NCBI GenBank assembly: GCA_963753685.1
Contig: CAVWDE010000011.1
Location: 248,001 to 312,000 of the forward strand
Source of the DNA: DATAOG01 sp963753685
GTDB taxonomy: Bacteria; Pseudomonadota; Alphaproteobacteria; Geminicoccales; Geminicoccaceae
DNA length: 64,000 nt
Direction of reading: 5' to 3'
Part shown: one piece after another, positions 1 to 9,644 of the stretch
How positions within the stretch are numbered: the stretch's first letter is position 1
Layout of the letters: each line of letters opens with the position of its first letter
Made by a program: the position numbers and the translations under genes
The notes under the pieces: generated by a model
What the model saw: the letters and a program-made list of their open reading frames with translations, nothing else
Told to the model about the DNA's origin: nothing
Databases searched by the model: none

Positions 1-68
1 CGTGGCAGGCAGCGCGGCGAAGGACGGACGCCCGGCGACGTGAAGCAAGGGTCGGAAGGGAAGTGACA

Positions 69-1406
69 ATGCGGCCCAAGACCAAAGCAAAGTCGCGCCG
101 GGGTGCTGGCGCTCGCCGACCGGGGAAAGGTCACTTGCCGGCTTCACGCGCGGTCGATCTCGACGACGACGCCCTGCTCGACCTCGTGCAGCGTCAGACG
201 CTTCGTTACTTCTGGGACTTTGCCCATCCCGAGAGCGGGCTCGCGCGCGAGCGCAGCAACGTCCGCCCGGAGTACGGCCTCGAGGTCGTGACCACCGGCG
301 GCAGCGGCTTCGGCGTCATGGCCATCATCGTCGGGGTCGCGCGCGGCTGGATCGGCCGGGCCGCGGCGGTCGAGCGCCTGCTGACCATGGTGCGCTTCCT
401 GCTGAGGGCCGACAGCTATCACGGTATCCTGCCGCATTTCCTGCATGGCGACACCGGCAAGACGGTGCCGTTCACCCGGAAAGACGACGGCGGCGACCTC
501 GTCGAGACCTCCTTTCTGCTGGCGGGGCTGCTTTGCGCCCGCCAATACTTCGATCGAGACGACGAGGACGAAAGTCGGTTGCGTGCCCAGATCAACTGGC
601 TGTGGGAGGAAGCCGAGTGGAACTGGCACACGCGGGATCGCTCGAACGTCCTCTGGTGGCACTGGAGCCCCAACAACGGCTGGAGCATGAACGCCGAGAT
701 CCGCGGCTGGAACGAATGCCTGATCACCTATGTCCTGGCGGCGTCGGCGCCGCGCTATCCGATCGACGCCGACGTCTACCACCGGGGCTGGGCGGTCGGC
801 CGCAATTTCAAGAATGGCCAGGAGTTCTACGGCATCCGGTTGCCGCTCGGGCCCGACTACGGCGGCCCTCTGTTCTTCGCCCACTACTCGTTCCTCGGCC
901 TCGACCCGCGCGGCCTGAAGGACCGCTACGCCGACTATTGGGCGCAGAACGTCGCCCATGTGCTGATCAATCGCGAGCACTGCGTCCGCAACCCCCACCG
1001 CTTCGAAGGCTACGGCCCCGACTGCTGGGGCCTCACCTCGAGCGACGATCACGAGGGCTATCGCGGCCACGCCCCGGACGAAGACGTGGGCGTCATCGCG
1101 CCGACCGCAGCACTTGCCTCCTTTCCTTACGCGCCCGAGCACGCGATGCGGGCGCTCAGGCACTTCTATCATGAGCGCGGCGATCGGCTCTGGGGCGAGT
1201 ACGGCTTGGTCGATGCCTTCAGCCCGGTCGACGGCTGGGCGGCGAGCTCCTACCTCGCGATCGACCAGGGGCCGATCGTCGTGATGATTGAAAACTACCG
1301 CACGAGCCTGCTCTGGAACCTGTTCATGAGCTGTCCCGAAATCCGGCAGGGTCTGCGCCGGCTGAACTTCAAGAGCCCGCACCTGGCTGCAGCCGTAACG
1401 GGATGA
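69..1406 (+). CDS. GH144-type endo-beta-1,2-glucanase (glucoamylase-like fold)
   Basis: About 445 residues matching the glycoamylase-like (alpha/alpha)6-barrel family that includes endo-beta-1,2-glucanases (GH144). Visible family features are the early RYFWDFAHP segment, TTGGSGFG, the NGWSMNAEI region and the SSDDHEGY segment, all typical of this fold. The start is placed at ATG 69 because GGAAGGG lies about 8 bases upstream; a GTG at 63 is also in frame. There is no clear signal peptide: the N-terminus is Lys/Arg-rich, so the location is uncertain and the product may be cytoplasmic. It ends 24 bases from the convergent GH94 phosphorylase gene, and together they could cut and phosphorolyse beta-1,2-glucan (sophorooligosaccharides). 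The family call is strong; substrate specificity is inferred mostly from the neighbour. Confidence 0.8.
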   Translation: MRPKTKAKSRRGAGARRPGKGHLPASRAVDLDDDALLDLVQRQTLRYFWDFAHPESGLARERSNVRPEYGLEVVTTGGSGFGVMAIIVGVARGWIGRAAAVERLLTMVRFLLRADSYHGILPHFLHGDTGKTVPFTRKDDGGDLVETSFLLAGLLCARQYFDRDDEDESRLRAQINWLWEEAEWNWHTRDRSNVLWWHWSPNNGWSMNAEIRGWNECLITYVLAASAPRYPIDADVYHRGWAVGRNFKNGQEFYGIRLPLGPDYGGPLFFAHYSFLGLDPRGLKDRYADYWAQNVAHVLINREHCVRNPHRFEGYGPDCWGLTSSDDHEGYRGHAPDEDVGVIAPTAALASFPYAPEHAMRALRHFYHERGDRLWGEYGLVDAFSPVDGWAASSYLAIDQGPIVVMIENYRTSLLWNLFMSCPEIRQGLRRLNFKSPHLAAAVTG

Positions 1407-1430
1407 TGCATCGGCTCTCGCTTTTGGGCG

Positions 1431-4400
1431 TCAGGTGGCCGAGAGGTCCCATCGGCCGGGTCGGCCGTCGATGACCATCTCCACCGTTACGCGCCCGAGC
1501 GAGCGGGGCAGCACCGGCTCGACCACGCGCTCGCCGAAACGCCGTCGGATGCCAAAGGCATGGGCGACGAGCACGTTGGTGTAGAGGCCCGGGCCGCTGG
1601 AGTAGATCCGCCAGCCGCCGTCGACGGCGACTTCGGCCGTCTTGACGCGCTGCCACTCGGCGCTCGCGAGGTAGCGGTCGGGAAAGGCCGCGTCGCTGCT
1701 GCTGAAGTAGGCGTTGCGCTGGCGGGGCGAGGCATGCGCGAGACGCTCGGTGACCGCGATCGGGTTCGCCACCTGCAGGGCTTCCCAGAGCGCATCGGCC
1801 TCGCCCAGGGCCGCCATCGCTTCGCCATAGCGAAGATGGGCGTGGACGTACATGAGGCCGATCTCGCGCCCGAAGAACGAGGACGATTCGGCGCGCCGGA
1901 AGACCTCCTCCGGGCCGCCGTGGTAGACCACCGGCCGGTCCATCAGCCGCGCGCCGTCCGGGAACAAGAGGTGCTCGCGGATCAGGCGCAGATGGTGCTG
2001 CGCCTGCTCGTCGGTGAACAGCCCGGCGATGATGCTGCGGTTCATCGGCAGCAGCGAATAGGACAGCCCGGTGCGCGTGTCGCTCGGGTGCAGCAACAGC
2101 TCGGGCTCCGCGCGACCCGGGTCGAACAGGGCGTAGCCGGCGACCGTGCCGGCGCGCATCAGGTGGCGGTTGAAGTCCGCGCGGATCGCGGCCGCGAGCT
2201 CGCCGAGCCCACTCGCCTCGTCGTTCCGACCCGCGCGCTTCAGGACCTCGACGTAGCGGGTGAGCTGTTGGAACAGCAGTGCTACCGTCCAGCTGCTGAC
2301 CATCCAGTCGCGCATGTGCGGGTCGGCCGGCTGCAGCGAGTTCGTTCCAGTCGCCCTCGCCGTAGCGGATCAGGTGCGTGCTCGGGATGAACCGCTCGCG
2401 CACCGTGGCGAGCAGCTTGTCGACATGCGTCGACACCGGATCCCTGCGCGCCGTCTCCTCGAGATCGTCCTCCCGCCGCCACGCGACGGGCTCGTCGAGG
2501 AACGCCAGATCGTTGGTGGCCTCGATGTAGTCGCACAGCGCCTTGAGCGGCCAGACGATCACGTCGCCGTGGCTGTGCCGGTCCCGGATCGCGGCGTAGG
2601 GCTCGAGCATGAACCACTGCGGCCAGTCGCCCCGGGACTCGTGCTGCTGCGCGAACACGATCCGCAGGATCTCCCTGACCGGCTCGTCGTGCTCGAGCGT
2701 CAGCAGGAACTCGAGCGGGCCCTGGCACACATCACGCGTGCCCCACGCAGCGCCCGTGTACTGCTCCAGGCCGTGCGCCACGGTGAGGTGCAGGATCGCG
2801 TCGTGCGCGAGCCACGGGAATAGGGTATCGAGTGCCGCGACCTCGGGCCCGTTCCCGGTGATCCGCAGGCCGCGCGTGACCCGCTGCCAGTACCGCGCGG
2901 CGGGCACCAGCATCGCCGCAGCGTCGAGGCCACCCTGGTATTTCGCCGCGAGGCGTTCCGCCGCGAGGGGATCGGTCATCGAGCCCACGACCGCAAAGCC
3001 CACCTCGCTGGTCGCTCGCGTCCGCATCGTCACATAGGCGCCGCCGCGCGATCGGCCATCGACGTACAGCAGCTCGTCGCCGCCGACCGTCTCGATCGCG
3101 TCCGGCGTGCTGGTGACCATGAAGTAGACCGCGTCCGGGTATTTCTGACCCCACATGGAAGCCGGGTCCGGCCGGCAGGCGAAGCGCCTGCCGGCGGCGT
3201 CGATCTCGATGCGGCCGGCCTGGTCGAGCTCGCGCTCGCCGAGCACCAGGTGGCCGAACACCAGGAACCGGCAGGGCTTGCCTTCGACCACGATCTGCCA
3301 CCGCATCGCCGGCTCGTCGCCCGCCGCGAGTGCCCGCACCGTGACGGTCCGCTGATCCAGGCGGTAGATCCAGCGGCAATCGCTGAGCCCGAGCTCGAAG
3401 GCTGAGGGCACCCCGAGCAGCTGCCAGCCGCCGCCCTCGTCGATCAGCATGCGCAGCCCGCTCGATCGGGTGATGTTGTACGGGTCGCGCGAGACCGAGA
3501 AGAGCTTGTGAAAGGTCGTGTTGCCGATCGTGAGTTGCGCGGCGAACACGCCGTGCATCCAACAGGTGGCGCAGAGCGTCGTCTCGTCCAGCAGCATGCC
3601 CTGGCCGGTGCGCAGGAGCGTGCCGTGCCGGCGCACCACCATCCGCTCCTTGGCCCGCAGCACGACGTGACGGTTGTGGATGCCATCAGGCGTGAAGAAC
3701 GAGACCGGCCGCCCGTCCGCGCGTTCCTCGTGCGCACGCTCCGGGTAGCTCTGGACGATCTCGGCCTGCGTCAGCGGACGTGCGACCGCCAGCGGCGCCT
3801 CCTGGAGCAGGCTCCGCACCGTCACGCTCAGCGCGACTTCGCTCGCCGAAAAGTCACCCGCGGCCTGCTGCGCCCGATCGGTCCGCGCGAGATCGGCATC
3901 GCTCGATGCTTGTGCGTGATCGGGCTCGTACAGGCCAAAGAACGTCCATGCCGCCCGGGCACCCGGCGCCAGGGTGACGACCTCGGACTGGATCATCGGG
4001 CACGCGACCTCGTGCTGGCGCCGCTCGCTCGGCAGGTCGAGCCCGGGATCGATCTCGCCCTTGTCCCGATAGTGCGGTCCCAGCAGCTGCATCGCGTCCG
4101 TGGCGAACCCGGAGGACCCCTCGAAGCAGCCGTGCGCGACCCAGGGGTGCCCGCTGCTCTGCGCCAGATTCTGGCGGCTCATCACCACCGGACCGCAGCG
4201 CGGATGGCGGGCGACGTGGTGGTCGATGTACTGCGATGCGTAGGCCTCGTTGTTCATGAGGAAGCCACGGTCGCCGAGGCCCACGTCCTGCACGAGGATC
4301 GCATCGCACGCCACGGCCTGCGCGCGGGTGTTCGCCACCTCCACCCGCCACAGCCAGAGCCGGTGCTCCGGGTGCAGCCAGAGCGAGACCTCGTGGCGCA

Positions 4401-4716
4401 CGCCGCTGGTCGCACCCTCCCAGATGAAGCGATCGGCGGCGGCGCCGAAACTGATCTTCGCGCCGGGGCCGACCGCCTGCGCGACCACCGGCTCAGGCGC
4501 GCGGATGCGCAGGTACAGGCGGGCGATCCCGCCGTCGAGCGGGGAGCCCTGCACCTGGTTGATCAGCGTTCGACCGCGCTCGTGCTCGTGCGCGATGGCG
4601 AAGATGCAACCGTTGGGGAGCACGCTGAGCGACAGGCCGGATGGGTTCGCGATGCGGCGCAGGCCGAGATCGCTTTCGCCGGGCGTGATGAAGGTGCGGG
4701 CGGCGAGAGGCGTCAT
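1431..4716 (-). CDS. GH94 1,2-beta-oligoglucan phosphorylase (frameshifted)
   Basis: A protein of about 1,090 residues homologous to GH94 1,2-beta-oligoglucan phosphorylase, which releases glucose-1-phosphate from sophorooligosaccharides. The N-terminal beta-sandwich starts at ATG 4716, chosen because GGGAGA precedes it and because homology starts there, although the frame stays open further upstream. The reading frame breaks near 2341: codons before give GEGDWNE, codons after resume at HMRDWMVSSWTVALLF. Removing one base near 2341 restores GDWND, the GH94 motif holding the catalytic acid Asp. Both halves are otherwise intact to the stop at 1431. This is one of ten similar +1 breaks in the window, so a sequence error is more likely than a true pseudogene. 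If real, the enzyme would lose its catalytic half. Confidence 0.8.
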
Positions 4717-4865
4717 CGTTGATCTCCCGTCTCCGGCCGATGGCGGGAGCCAGCGGCAGAAGCCCCCCATCAACGTCACTGTAGGCCGACGAGCTTGCGG
4801 TGCCAACCAGCTGGGCGGCGTCGCCGCACGACCGTTCCGCCCCGCTGATGAGGCCTTGGCCGTCC

Positions 4866-6407
4866 TCAGGCGAGACGGGTCATGACGTTGCGCGTCACTG
4901 CCTGCACCAGCGGATCGCGGTCCAGGCCGTAGGCCCAATCGGCGGTGCCCGCGTTGAAGACCGTACCCTTGCCGCGGCGGAAGGTCCCCATCACGGCGTG
5001 GCCGTGCGCGAAGCGGGCGAGGTTCGCTGGCGATGCGTCGCCAGACAGGATGGCCGCCGTGTATTGAAGGTCGCCGATGGCGTCGGGATCAAAGCTCAGC
5101 GGCACGATCAACTCGTTCTCGCCGGGCGTGTTGGAGATCAGGCGGGCGGGAGCGCTCGCCAGCACCGTCATGTCCGCAGGCGTGCCGTCGCTGCCGGTCG
5201 GCGACGGCAGGCCGTCCCGGAGTTCGAGGTCGCAGCCGTCGACCTCGTAAGCGACGATGTGCGAGCCGAGGCCGAGCGGGTCGCCGTAGCGCAGCTCCGT
5301 GCCGGCGAAGGCCCAATGGTCGGGCCGCCAGACCGTGTAGGCGCCGGTGCTCCGCGGCACCGCGCGGCCGAAGCGGACATACCCGCCGCGGCAGAAGCTG
5401 AGGCCCGTCGTCAGGTTCTCGGGCCGACCGATCAGAGGATCGGACCAGATGCTGGTCAGCAGGCGCTGCCGGTCCGTGCCGATCACGGGATCCTGCTCGC
5501 GCGCCTTGTATTTGTGGCAGACCATGGTCTGGCCGTCGTCTTCGTAGCGCACCTGCCAATAAGCGGTGTTGCCAGAAAATATCGCGAGGTTGCCGCCGCC
5601 CTCGACGAACGCGTCGACCGCGTCGCGCATTCCCCACGACCAGTACTCGTCATGTCCGACGCAGAGCATCAGCCGGTACCGTTCGAGAATTTCGGGTCGG
5701 AATTCCAGGTCGGCGTTGATGGCGTAATCGAAGCTGAAGCCGCTTGCCTCCGCCCAGCGGACGAAGCGCCGCTCCCAGTTGGGCCAACCGCTCGAATTGC
5801 TCCACATGGCGAGCTTGTGCTCGGCGAGATAGGCTTGATAGCGGCGATGATCCGGGTCCGGATCGGTTGTGATGTTGGCCGCCCGGCCGTCGAAGCCGTC
5901 GGGATCGATCGGCTTGACGACGTAACCGCGCTCGAACGGCCGCTGGAAGGAGACCCGGGGCGAGCCGGTGTAGAGGCAGGCCCCACCCCACTTGTTGTAG
6001 GCGTTGTAGGTGTTGGTGCCGAGGACCAGCAGGGTCCCGGTATTGCGGCCGGGCTGCGCCGCGCGCAGGACGAAGAAGGCGTGGCTGGTCGCCTCGGGCC
6101 CGCCCTGACCATCCCCCTTGAGCGCGACCTCATAGAAGCCCGAGCGCCAGGTGTCGGGGATGGTCAGCGCGAAGGTGACGGGCCAACCGCAGCCCCGCGC
6201 AAAGGCTTCGTCCGGGACGGCCTGCTCGGCGCCTGCTATGCCCTCGCGCCGCCACACCGGCTCGCGCAGGGCGCCGATTCGCGCGATCTCGACGGAGAAG
6301 GTGCGGGTCCGCGCCGTGCAATGGAAGGCGACCTCCTCGCCCGGACTGTAGCTCAGCCGGCTCGGGTAAGCTTCGACCGCGAGCGAAAGCGTGTTGTACT
6401 CGATCAT
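4866..6407 (-). CDS. N,N-dimethylformamidase large-subunit-like protein
   Basis: 513 residues resembling the C-terminal part of the large (beta) subunit of N,N-dimethylformamidase, a mononuclear-iron amidohydrolase. The segment GHDEYW (His252, Asp253, Glu254) corresponds to the H-D-E stretch that supplies an iron-ligand Glu and a catalytic His in characterised enzymes; NTYNAYNKWGG near residues 132-142 may supply a Tyr ligand. A separate small-subunit gene is not visible, so the real substrate may differ from dimethylformamide. The start ATG at 6407 directly follows GAGGA and lies 25 bases after the ABC transporter fusion gene, indicating one operon with that importer. The import of an amide- or N-containing compound followed by hydrolysis is therefore a reasonable inference. 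Family confidence is good, substrate unknown. Confidence 0.75.
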   Translation of the reverse strand: MIEYNTLSLAVEAYPSRLSYSPGEEVAFHCTARTRTFSVEIARIGALREPVWRREGIAGAEQAVPDEAFARGCGWPVTFALTIPDTWRSGFYEVALKGDGQGGPEATSHAFFVLRAAQPGRNTGTLLVLGTNTYNAYNKWGGACLYTGSPRVSFQRPFERGYVVKPIDPDGFDGRAANITTDPDPDHRRYQAYLAEHKLAMWSNSSGWPNWERRFVRWAEASGFSFDYAINADLEFRPEILERYRLMLCVGHDEYWSWGMRDAVDAFVEGGGNLAIFSGNTAYWQVRYEDDGQTMVCHKYKAREQDPVIGTDRQRLLTSIWSDPLIGRPENLTTGLSFCRGGYVRFGRAVPRSTGAYTVWRPDHWAFAGTELRYGDPLGLGSHIVAYEVDGCDLELRDGLPSPTGSDGTPADMTVLASAPARLISNTPGENELIVPLSFDPDAIGDLQYTAAILSGDASPANLARFAHGHAVMGTFRRGKGTVFNAGTADWAYGLDRDPLVQAVTRNVMTRLA

Positions 6408-6432
6408 TCCTCGCAGTGTCTCCTTTGCGCGC

Positions 6433-8364
6433 TCAGGCGACCCGGGCGACGAGGTCGGTCAGGTCTTCGAGCTCGATCTCGTCGCGGCGGAAGTGGGCCA
6501 CGACCCGCCCTTGTGCGAGCACCGTCAGATCGTCGGCGACCGACAGCGCGTGGAGAAAGTTGTGGGTGATCAGAATGATGGCCTGGCCGTGGTCGCGGGC
6601 CTGCGCGATGTGGTCGAGGACGCGCCCGGCCTGGCGCACCGCGAGTGCCGAGGTCGGCTCGTCGAGCACGAGCAGCGACGAGCCGAAGAACATCGCGCGG
6701 GCGATCGCCAGCGACTGGCGCTCACCGCCGGAGATGTTGACGCCGCGCTCGTCCAGGCCGCGTTCCCAGCGGACGCCGAGGTGATGCAGCGCCGTCCGGG
6801 CCATCTCGTCGGCGCGCCTGAGATCGAGCCCTTTGAACGGGCCGATGCCTTTCTGCGGCTCGCGGCCGAGGACGATGTTGCGCGTGACCGAGAGCAGCTC
6901 GCAGACCGCGAGGTCCTGGAACACGGTCGCGATCCCGAGCTGGCGCGCCTGCGCAGGATTGCCGAAGACGACCGGCTCGCCGCGGAAGCGGATCTCGCCC
7001 TGGTCCGGCGGGAAGACGCCGGAGAGAATCTTGATCAGCGTCGATTTGCCGGCGCCATTGTCGCCGAGGAGCGCCAGAATCCGGCCGGCATAGGCCTTGA
7101 GCGACACATCGACCAACGCGGTCGTGGGGCCAAAGGCTTTCGAAACGTTGATCGCCTCGATCACCGGAACGGCATCCGCGGGAATGGGCACGATCGCGCG
7201 GTCGCGGCCGCGGGCCTCCCGGGAATCTGTCCTGGCGGCCCGGCCGCCGACGTCCGGCCGTTCGACGGCGTCGTCGCTGCCGGCGATCGCCGCGATCGCT
7301 GCATCGGCCGCAGCGCTGCTCCGCTGGAAGCCGGCGAGCGGCCTGGACCGCGCCATGCGCCGCGCGACGTCGGTGTTGAGGATCACCGCGGCCACCACGA
7401 TCAGGCCCGTGAGCGTCCGGAAGAAGTGGCCAGGGGCGCCGGCCAGGACCAGGCCGACCTGGATCATGCCGAAGGTGATCGCGCCGAGAATCGTGCCGAC
7501 GACGCTGCCATAGCCGCCGGAGAGCAGGGTCCCGCCGATCACGGTCACTGCGACCGCCTGCAGTTCCATGCCCTCGCCGCGCAGCGCATCGACCGACGAG
7601 AAGCGCGCGACCTGGATGACGCCCGTGACCGCGGCGAGGCTGGAGGCGATCATGAACAGGATGATCGTGACCCGCTCGACCGGCACGCCGAGATTGCGCG
7701 CGGCCTGGACGTTCTGGCCGATCGCCTGCACCCAGTTGCCGAACTTGGTGCGGGTCAGGAGGAAGGTGACGAGCGCGCCGACGACCAGGAACCAGAACAG
7801 CGACATCCTGAACCCGCCGAGCAGCGGCCCGGCCATCATCGCCTTGAACGAGTCCGGGATCTTGACGGTGAGGGGAAAACCGCCGGTCAGCGCGATCAGG
7901 ACGCCGCGCCAGATCAGCATCGTGCCGAGCGTCACGACGAAGGAATGAATCCTGAACCTGACGACGATCGCCCCGTTGATCGCGCCGAGGATCGCCCCCG
8001 TCGCGATCGCGGCCGGGGCGGCGACGATCGGCGGCATGCCGAAGTCGCGCATCAGCACCACGGCGACGTAGGAGGTCAGGCCAAGGACGGCGCCGACCGA
8101 GAGGTCGAAGTGGCCGCCGATCATCAGGAGAGTGACGCCGATGCTGAGAATGCCGAGCTCGGCCGCGACCGACATGAAGCTGATGTAGGTGAGCTCGGTC
8201 GGGAAGAGATCCGGACTGAGGGCGGTGAAGACCGCGAACAGCACGACGACCGCGGCCAGCGCCGTGGCCTCCGGGCGCAGCATGAACCGCCTGGCCGCCT
8301 CGCCATAAATGATGGTCCGCGAGGGCTGTGCCACGCCCGCCGCGCCTTCGTCGCCTTCTTTCAT
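6433..8364 (-). CDS. Sugar-type ABC transporter permease-ATPase fusion
   Basis: One 643-residue polypeptide combines two normally separate importer parts. Residues 1 to about 345 form a BPD_transp_2 permease with many hydrophobic helices (for example IGVTLLMIGGHFDLSVG, the family's conserved loop). A polar linker of about 50 residues rich in Ala, Arg and Asp follows. From about residue 395 comes a single ABC domain with Walker A GDNGAGKST, signature NISGGERQS and Walker B LLVLDEPT. This resembles a FrcC permease joined to a FrcA-type ATPase with one nucleotide-binding domain, unlike RbsA-type proteins that have two. No stop or frame change separates the parts. It follows the binding-protein gene across a 75-base gap carrying a strong stem-loop, and precedes the dimethylformamidase-like gene. 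Confidence 0.85.
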   Translation of the reverse strand: MKEGDEGAAGVAQPSRTIIYGEAARRFMLRPEATALAAVVVLFAVFTALSPDLFPTELTYISFMSVAAELGILSIGVTLLMIGGHFDLSVGAVLGLTSYVAVVLMRDFGMPPIVAAPAAIATGAILGAINGAIVVRFRIHSFVVTLGTMLIWRGVLIALTGGFPLTVKIPDSFKAMMAGPLLGGFRMSLFWFLVVGALVTFLLTRTKFGNWVQAIGQNVQAARNLGVPVERVTIILFMIASSLAAVTGVIQVARFSSVDALRGEGMELQAVAVTVIGGTLLSGGYGSVVGTILGAITFGMIQVGLVLAGAPGHFFRTLTGLIVVAAVILNTDVARRMARSRPLAGFQRSSAAADAAIAAIAGSDDAVERPDVGGRAARTDSREARGRDRAIVPIPADAVPVIEAINVSKAFGPTTALVDVSLKAYAGRILALLGDNGAGKSTLIKILSGVFPPDQGEIRFRGEPVVFGNPAQARQLGIATVFQDLAVCELLSVTRNIVLGREPQKGIGPFKGLDLRRADEMARTALHHLGVRWERGLDERGVNISGGERQSLAIARAMFFGSSLLVLDEPTSALAVRQAGRVLDHIAQARDHGQAIILITHNFLHALSVADDLTVLAQGRVVAHFRRDEIELEDLTDLVARVA

Positions 8365-8399
8365 TCGGACCGCTCGCCGCGTCTTTGATTGTCCTGACA

Positions 8400-8425
8400 G
8401 GAGAGAGGGCCCGGGCCCTCTCTCC
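8400..8425. terminator. 13-bp perfect inverted repeat between binding protein and permease genes
   Basis: The arms GGAGAGAGGGCCC and its exact complement abut with no loop, so the RNA would form a stem of about 11 bp. It sits between the stop of the binding-protein gene (8440) and the start of the fused permease/ATPase (8364). No U-rich tract follows in the direction of transcription, so it is probably a transcript-stabilising or partially terminating hairpin that keeps binding-protein expression above that of the membrane component, rather than a full terminator. Confidence 0.5.
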
Positions 8426-8439
8426 TTGGCCCAGGCCGA

Positions 8440-9441
8440 CTAGCGATAGCCTTCTTCGACCAGCTTGGCGACCTGGTCGACATTGTTCTTGTCGACAATG
8501 GTCGGCCCGGTGAGGAAGTAGTTGGCCTCGACCAGGCCGTATTTGATGTAGTGGGTGAGCAGCAATACCGGCATGTAGCCCCGCCAGAACTGCTGCTGGT
8601 CGATGGTGAAGGCCTCGCGGCCGTCGCGGATGGCGGCCAGCGCCTGCGCCACGATGTCGTAGCCGGTCAGGACCAGGTTATCGCGACCGCTGTCGGCCTT
8701 GGCGGAGAGGAACCCGTCGATCACGTCGCAGACGCTGGTGGCGGCGGCGGTGTCCGGATTCTTTCTGAGATAGTTGAACAAAGCTTCCGACTGCTGGCCG
8801 GGATCCATGGTGAGTTCGAGGAAGTCGGCCTGGACGCCGGCGGCCTTCAAGGTCTCGATCTCGGCATCGGCGCGATCGCGGCAGGTGGCATCGCCAGGCT
8901 GCTGGTCGCCGACCACGACGCGCCCCTTGACGCCCATCTTGATCAGGGTCTGGGCGGTGAGCTTGCCGGCAGCCCGTTCGTCGGAGCCCGTGCGGAACAG
9001 GAAGATGTCGTTCGGGTCGCGAACCTGCGAGCCCGCCGGTGGCGCAGCCGCGCTGCCGAAAGCGATCCCCGCCTCCTTGGCGCGCGCCGCGACGTCGGTA
9101 TAGGCCGCATCCTCGGCGAACTCGCAGAGCGCGATGCCGTCGGCCTGCGCCGCAATGGCTTCCTCGATCTTCTGCACCTGATTGGGGATCGTGAGCTGGT
9201 CCGGATAGATATAAGTCACTTTGACGCCGAGATTTTTGCCCGCCTCTTCGGCGCCGCGGGCGAGATAGCCGTGGAAGCCGGTCGGCGCCGCGCAGCCGAC
9301 GAAGTAGATCGAGATGTCTTTCCCTTTCGCCATCGCGGCTCCTGCCGAGAGCGGCAGGGTGAGCGCCGCTGCCGCCAGCGCGATCAGCAGCGGCTTGCGC
9401 CGCCGCGCGCCGGGCTCCTGGAGTCCAGTCTCTCGTGCCAT
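8440..9441 (-). CDS. Sugar-type ABC transporter periplasmic binding protein
   Basis: A 333-residue periplasmic binding protein of the Peripla_BP_4 (ribose/fructose-like) class. The N-terminus has a positively charged stretch (RRRKP) and a hydrophobic core ending in AGAAMAKG, a Sec-type signal peptide. Conserved blocks include QVQKIEEAIAAQADGIAL and LTGYDIVAQALAAIRDG. The start ATG 9441 was chosen over an upstream in-frame start because GGAGG lies about 7 bases before it. It is the first gene of the minus-strand operon with the permease/ATPase fusion and the dimethylformamidase-like gene. The ligand cannot be read from sequence; a sugar or a small amide/ureide are both possible. Confidence 0.85.
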   Translation of the reverse strand: MARETGLQEPGARRRKPLLIALAAAALTLPLSAGAAMAKGKDISIYFVGCAAPTGFHGYLARGAEEAGKNLGVKVTYIYPDQLTIPNQVQKIEEAIAAQADGIALCEFAEDAAYTDVAARAKEAGIAFGSAAAPPAGSQVRDPNDIFLFRTGSDERAAGKLTAQTLIKMGVKGRVVVGDQQPGDATCRDRADAEIETLKAAGVQADFLELTMDPGQQSEALFNYLRKNPDTAAATSVCDVIDGFLSAKADSGRDNLVLTGYDIVAQALAAIRDGREAFTIDQQQFWRGYMPVLLLTHYIKYGLVEANYFLTGPTIVDKNNVDQVAKLVEEGYR

Positions 9442-9644
9442 CAGTGGTGCCTCCTCTTTGAACGTTTCGCCGCTCTTCTGGGGTCCAACAAGGGTGTCGC
9501 GGGACGCGGATGGGGTGACCACCGCCTCGAACGGAATTCCCAGCGCCCTTTCGTCGTCTCCCTGCGGCGATCAGCTCTATCACCATCGCCGGAGAGCGCA
9601 CAGGGCCAGTTGGGCCGGTCGCCGTGCTCGCGGCTCGGGTTGAA

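Noticed and set aside
4717..4775. 7-base inverted repeat CGTTGAT/ATCAACG upstream of the GH94 gene
   Set aside because: Arms are short and 45 bases apart, with no associated promoter; expected by chance.
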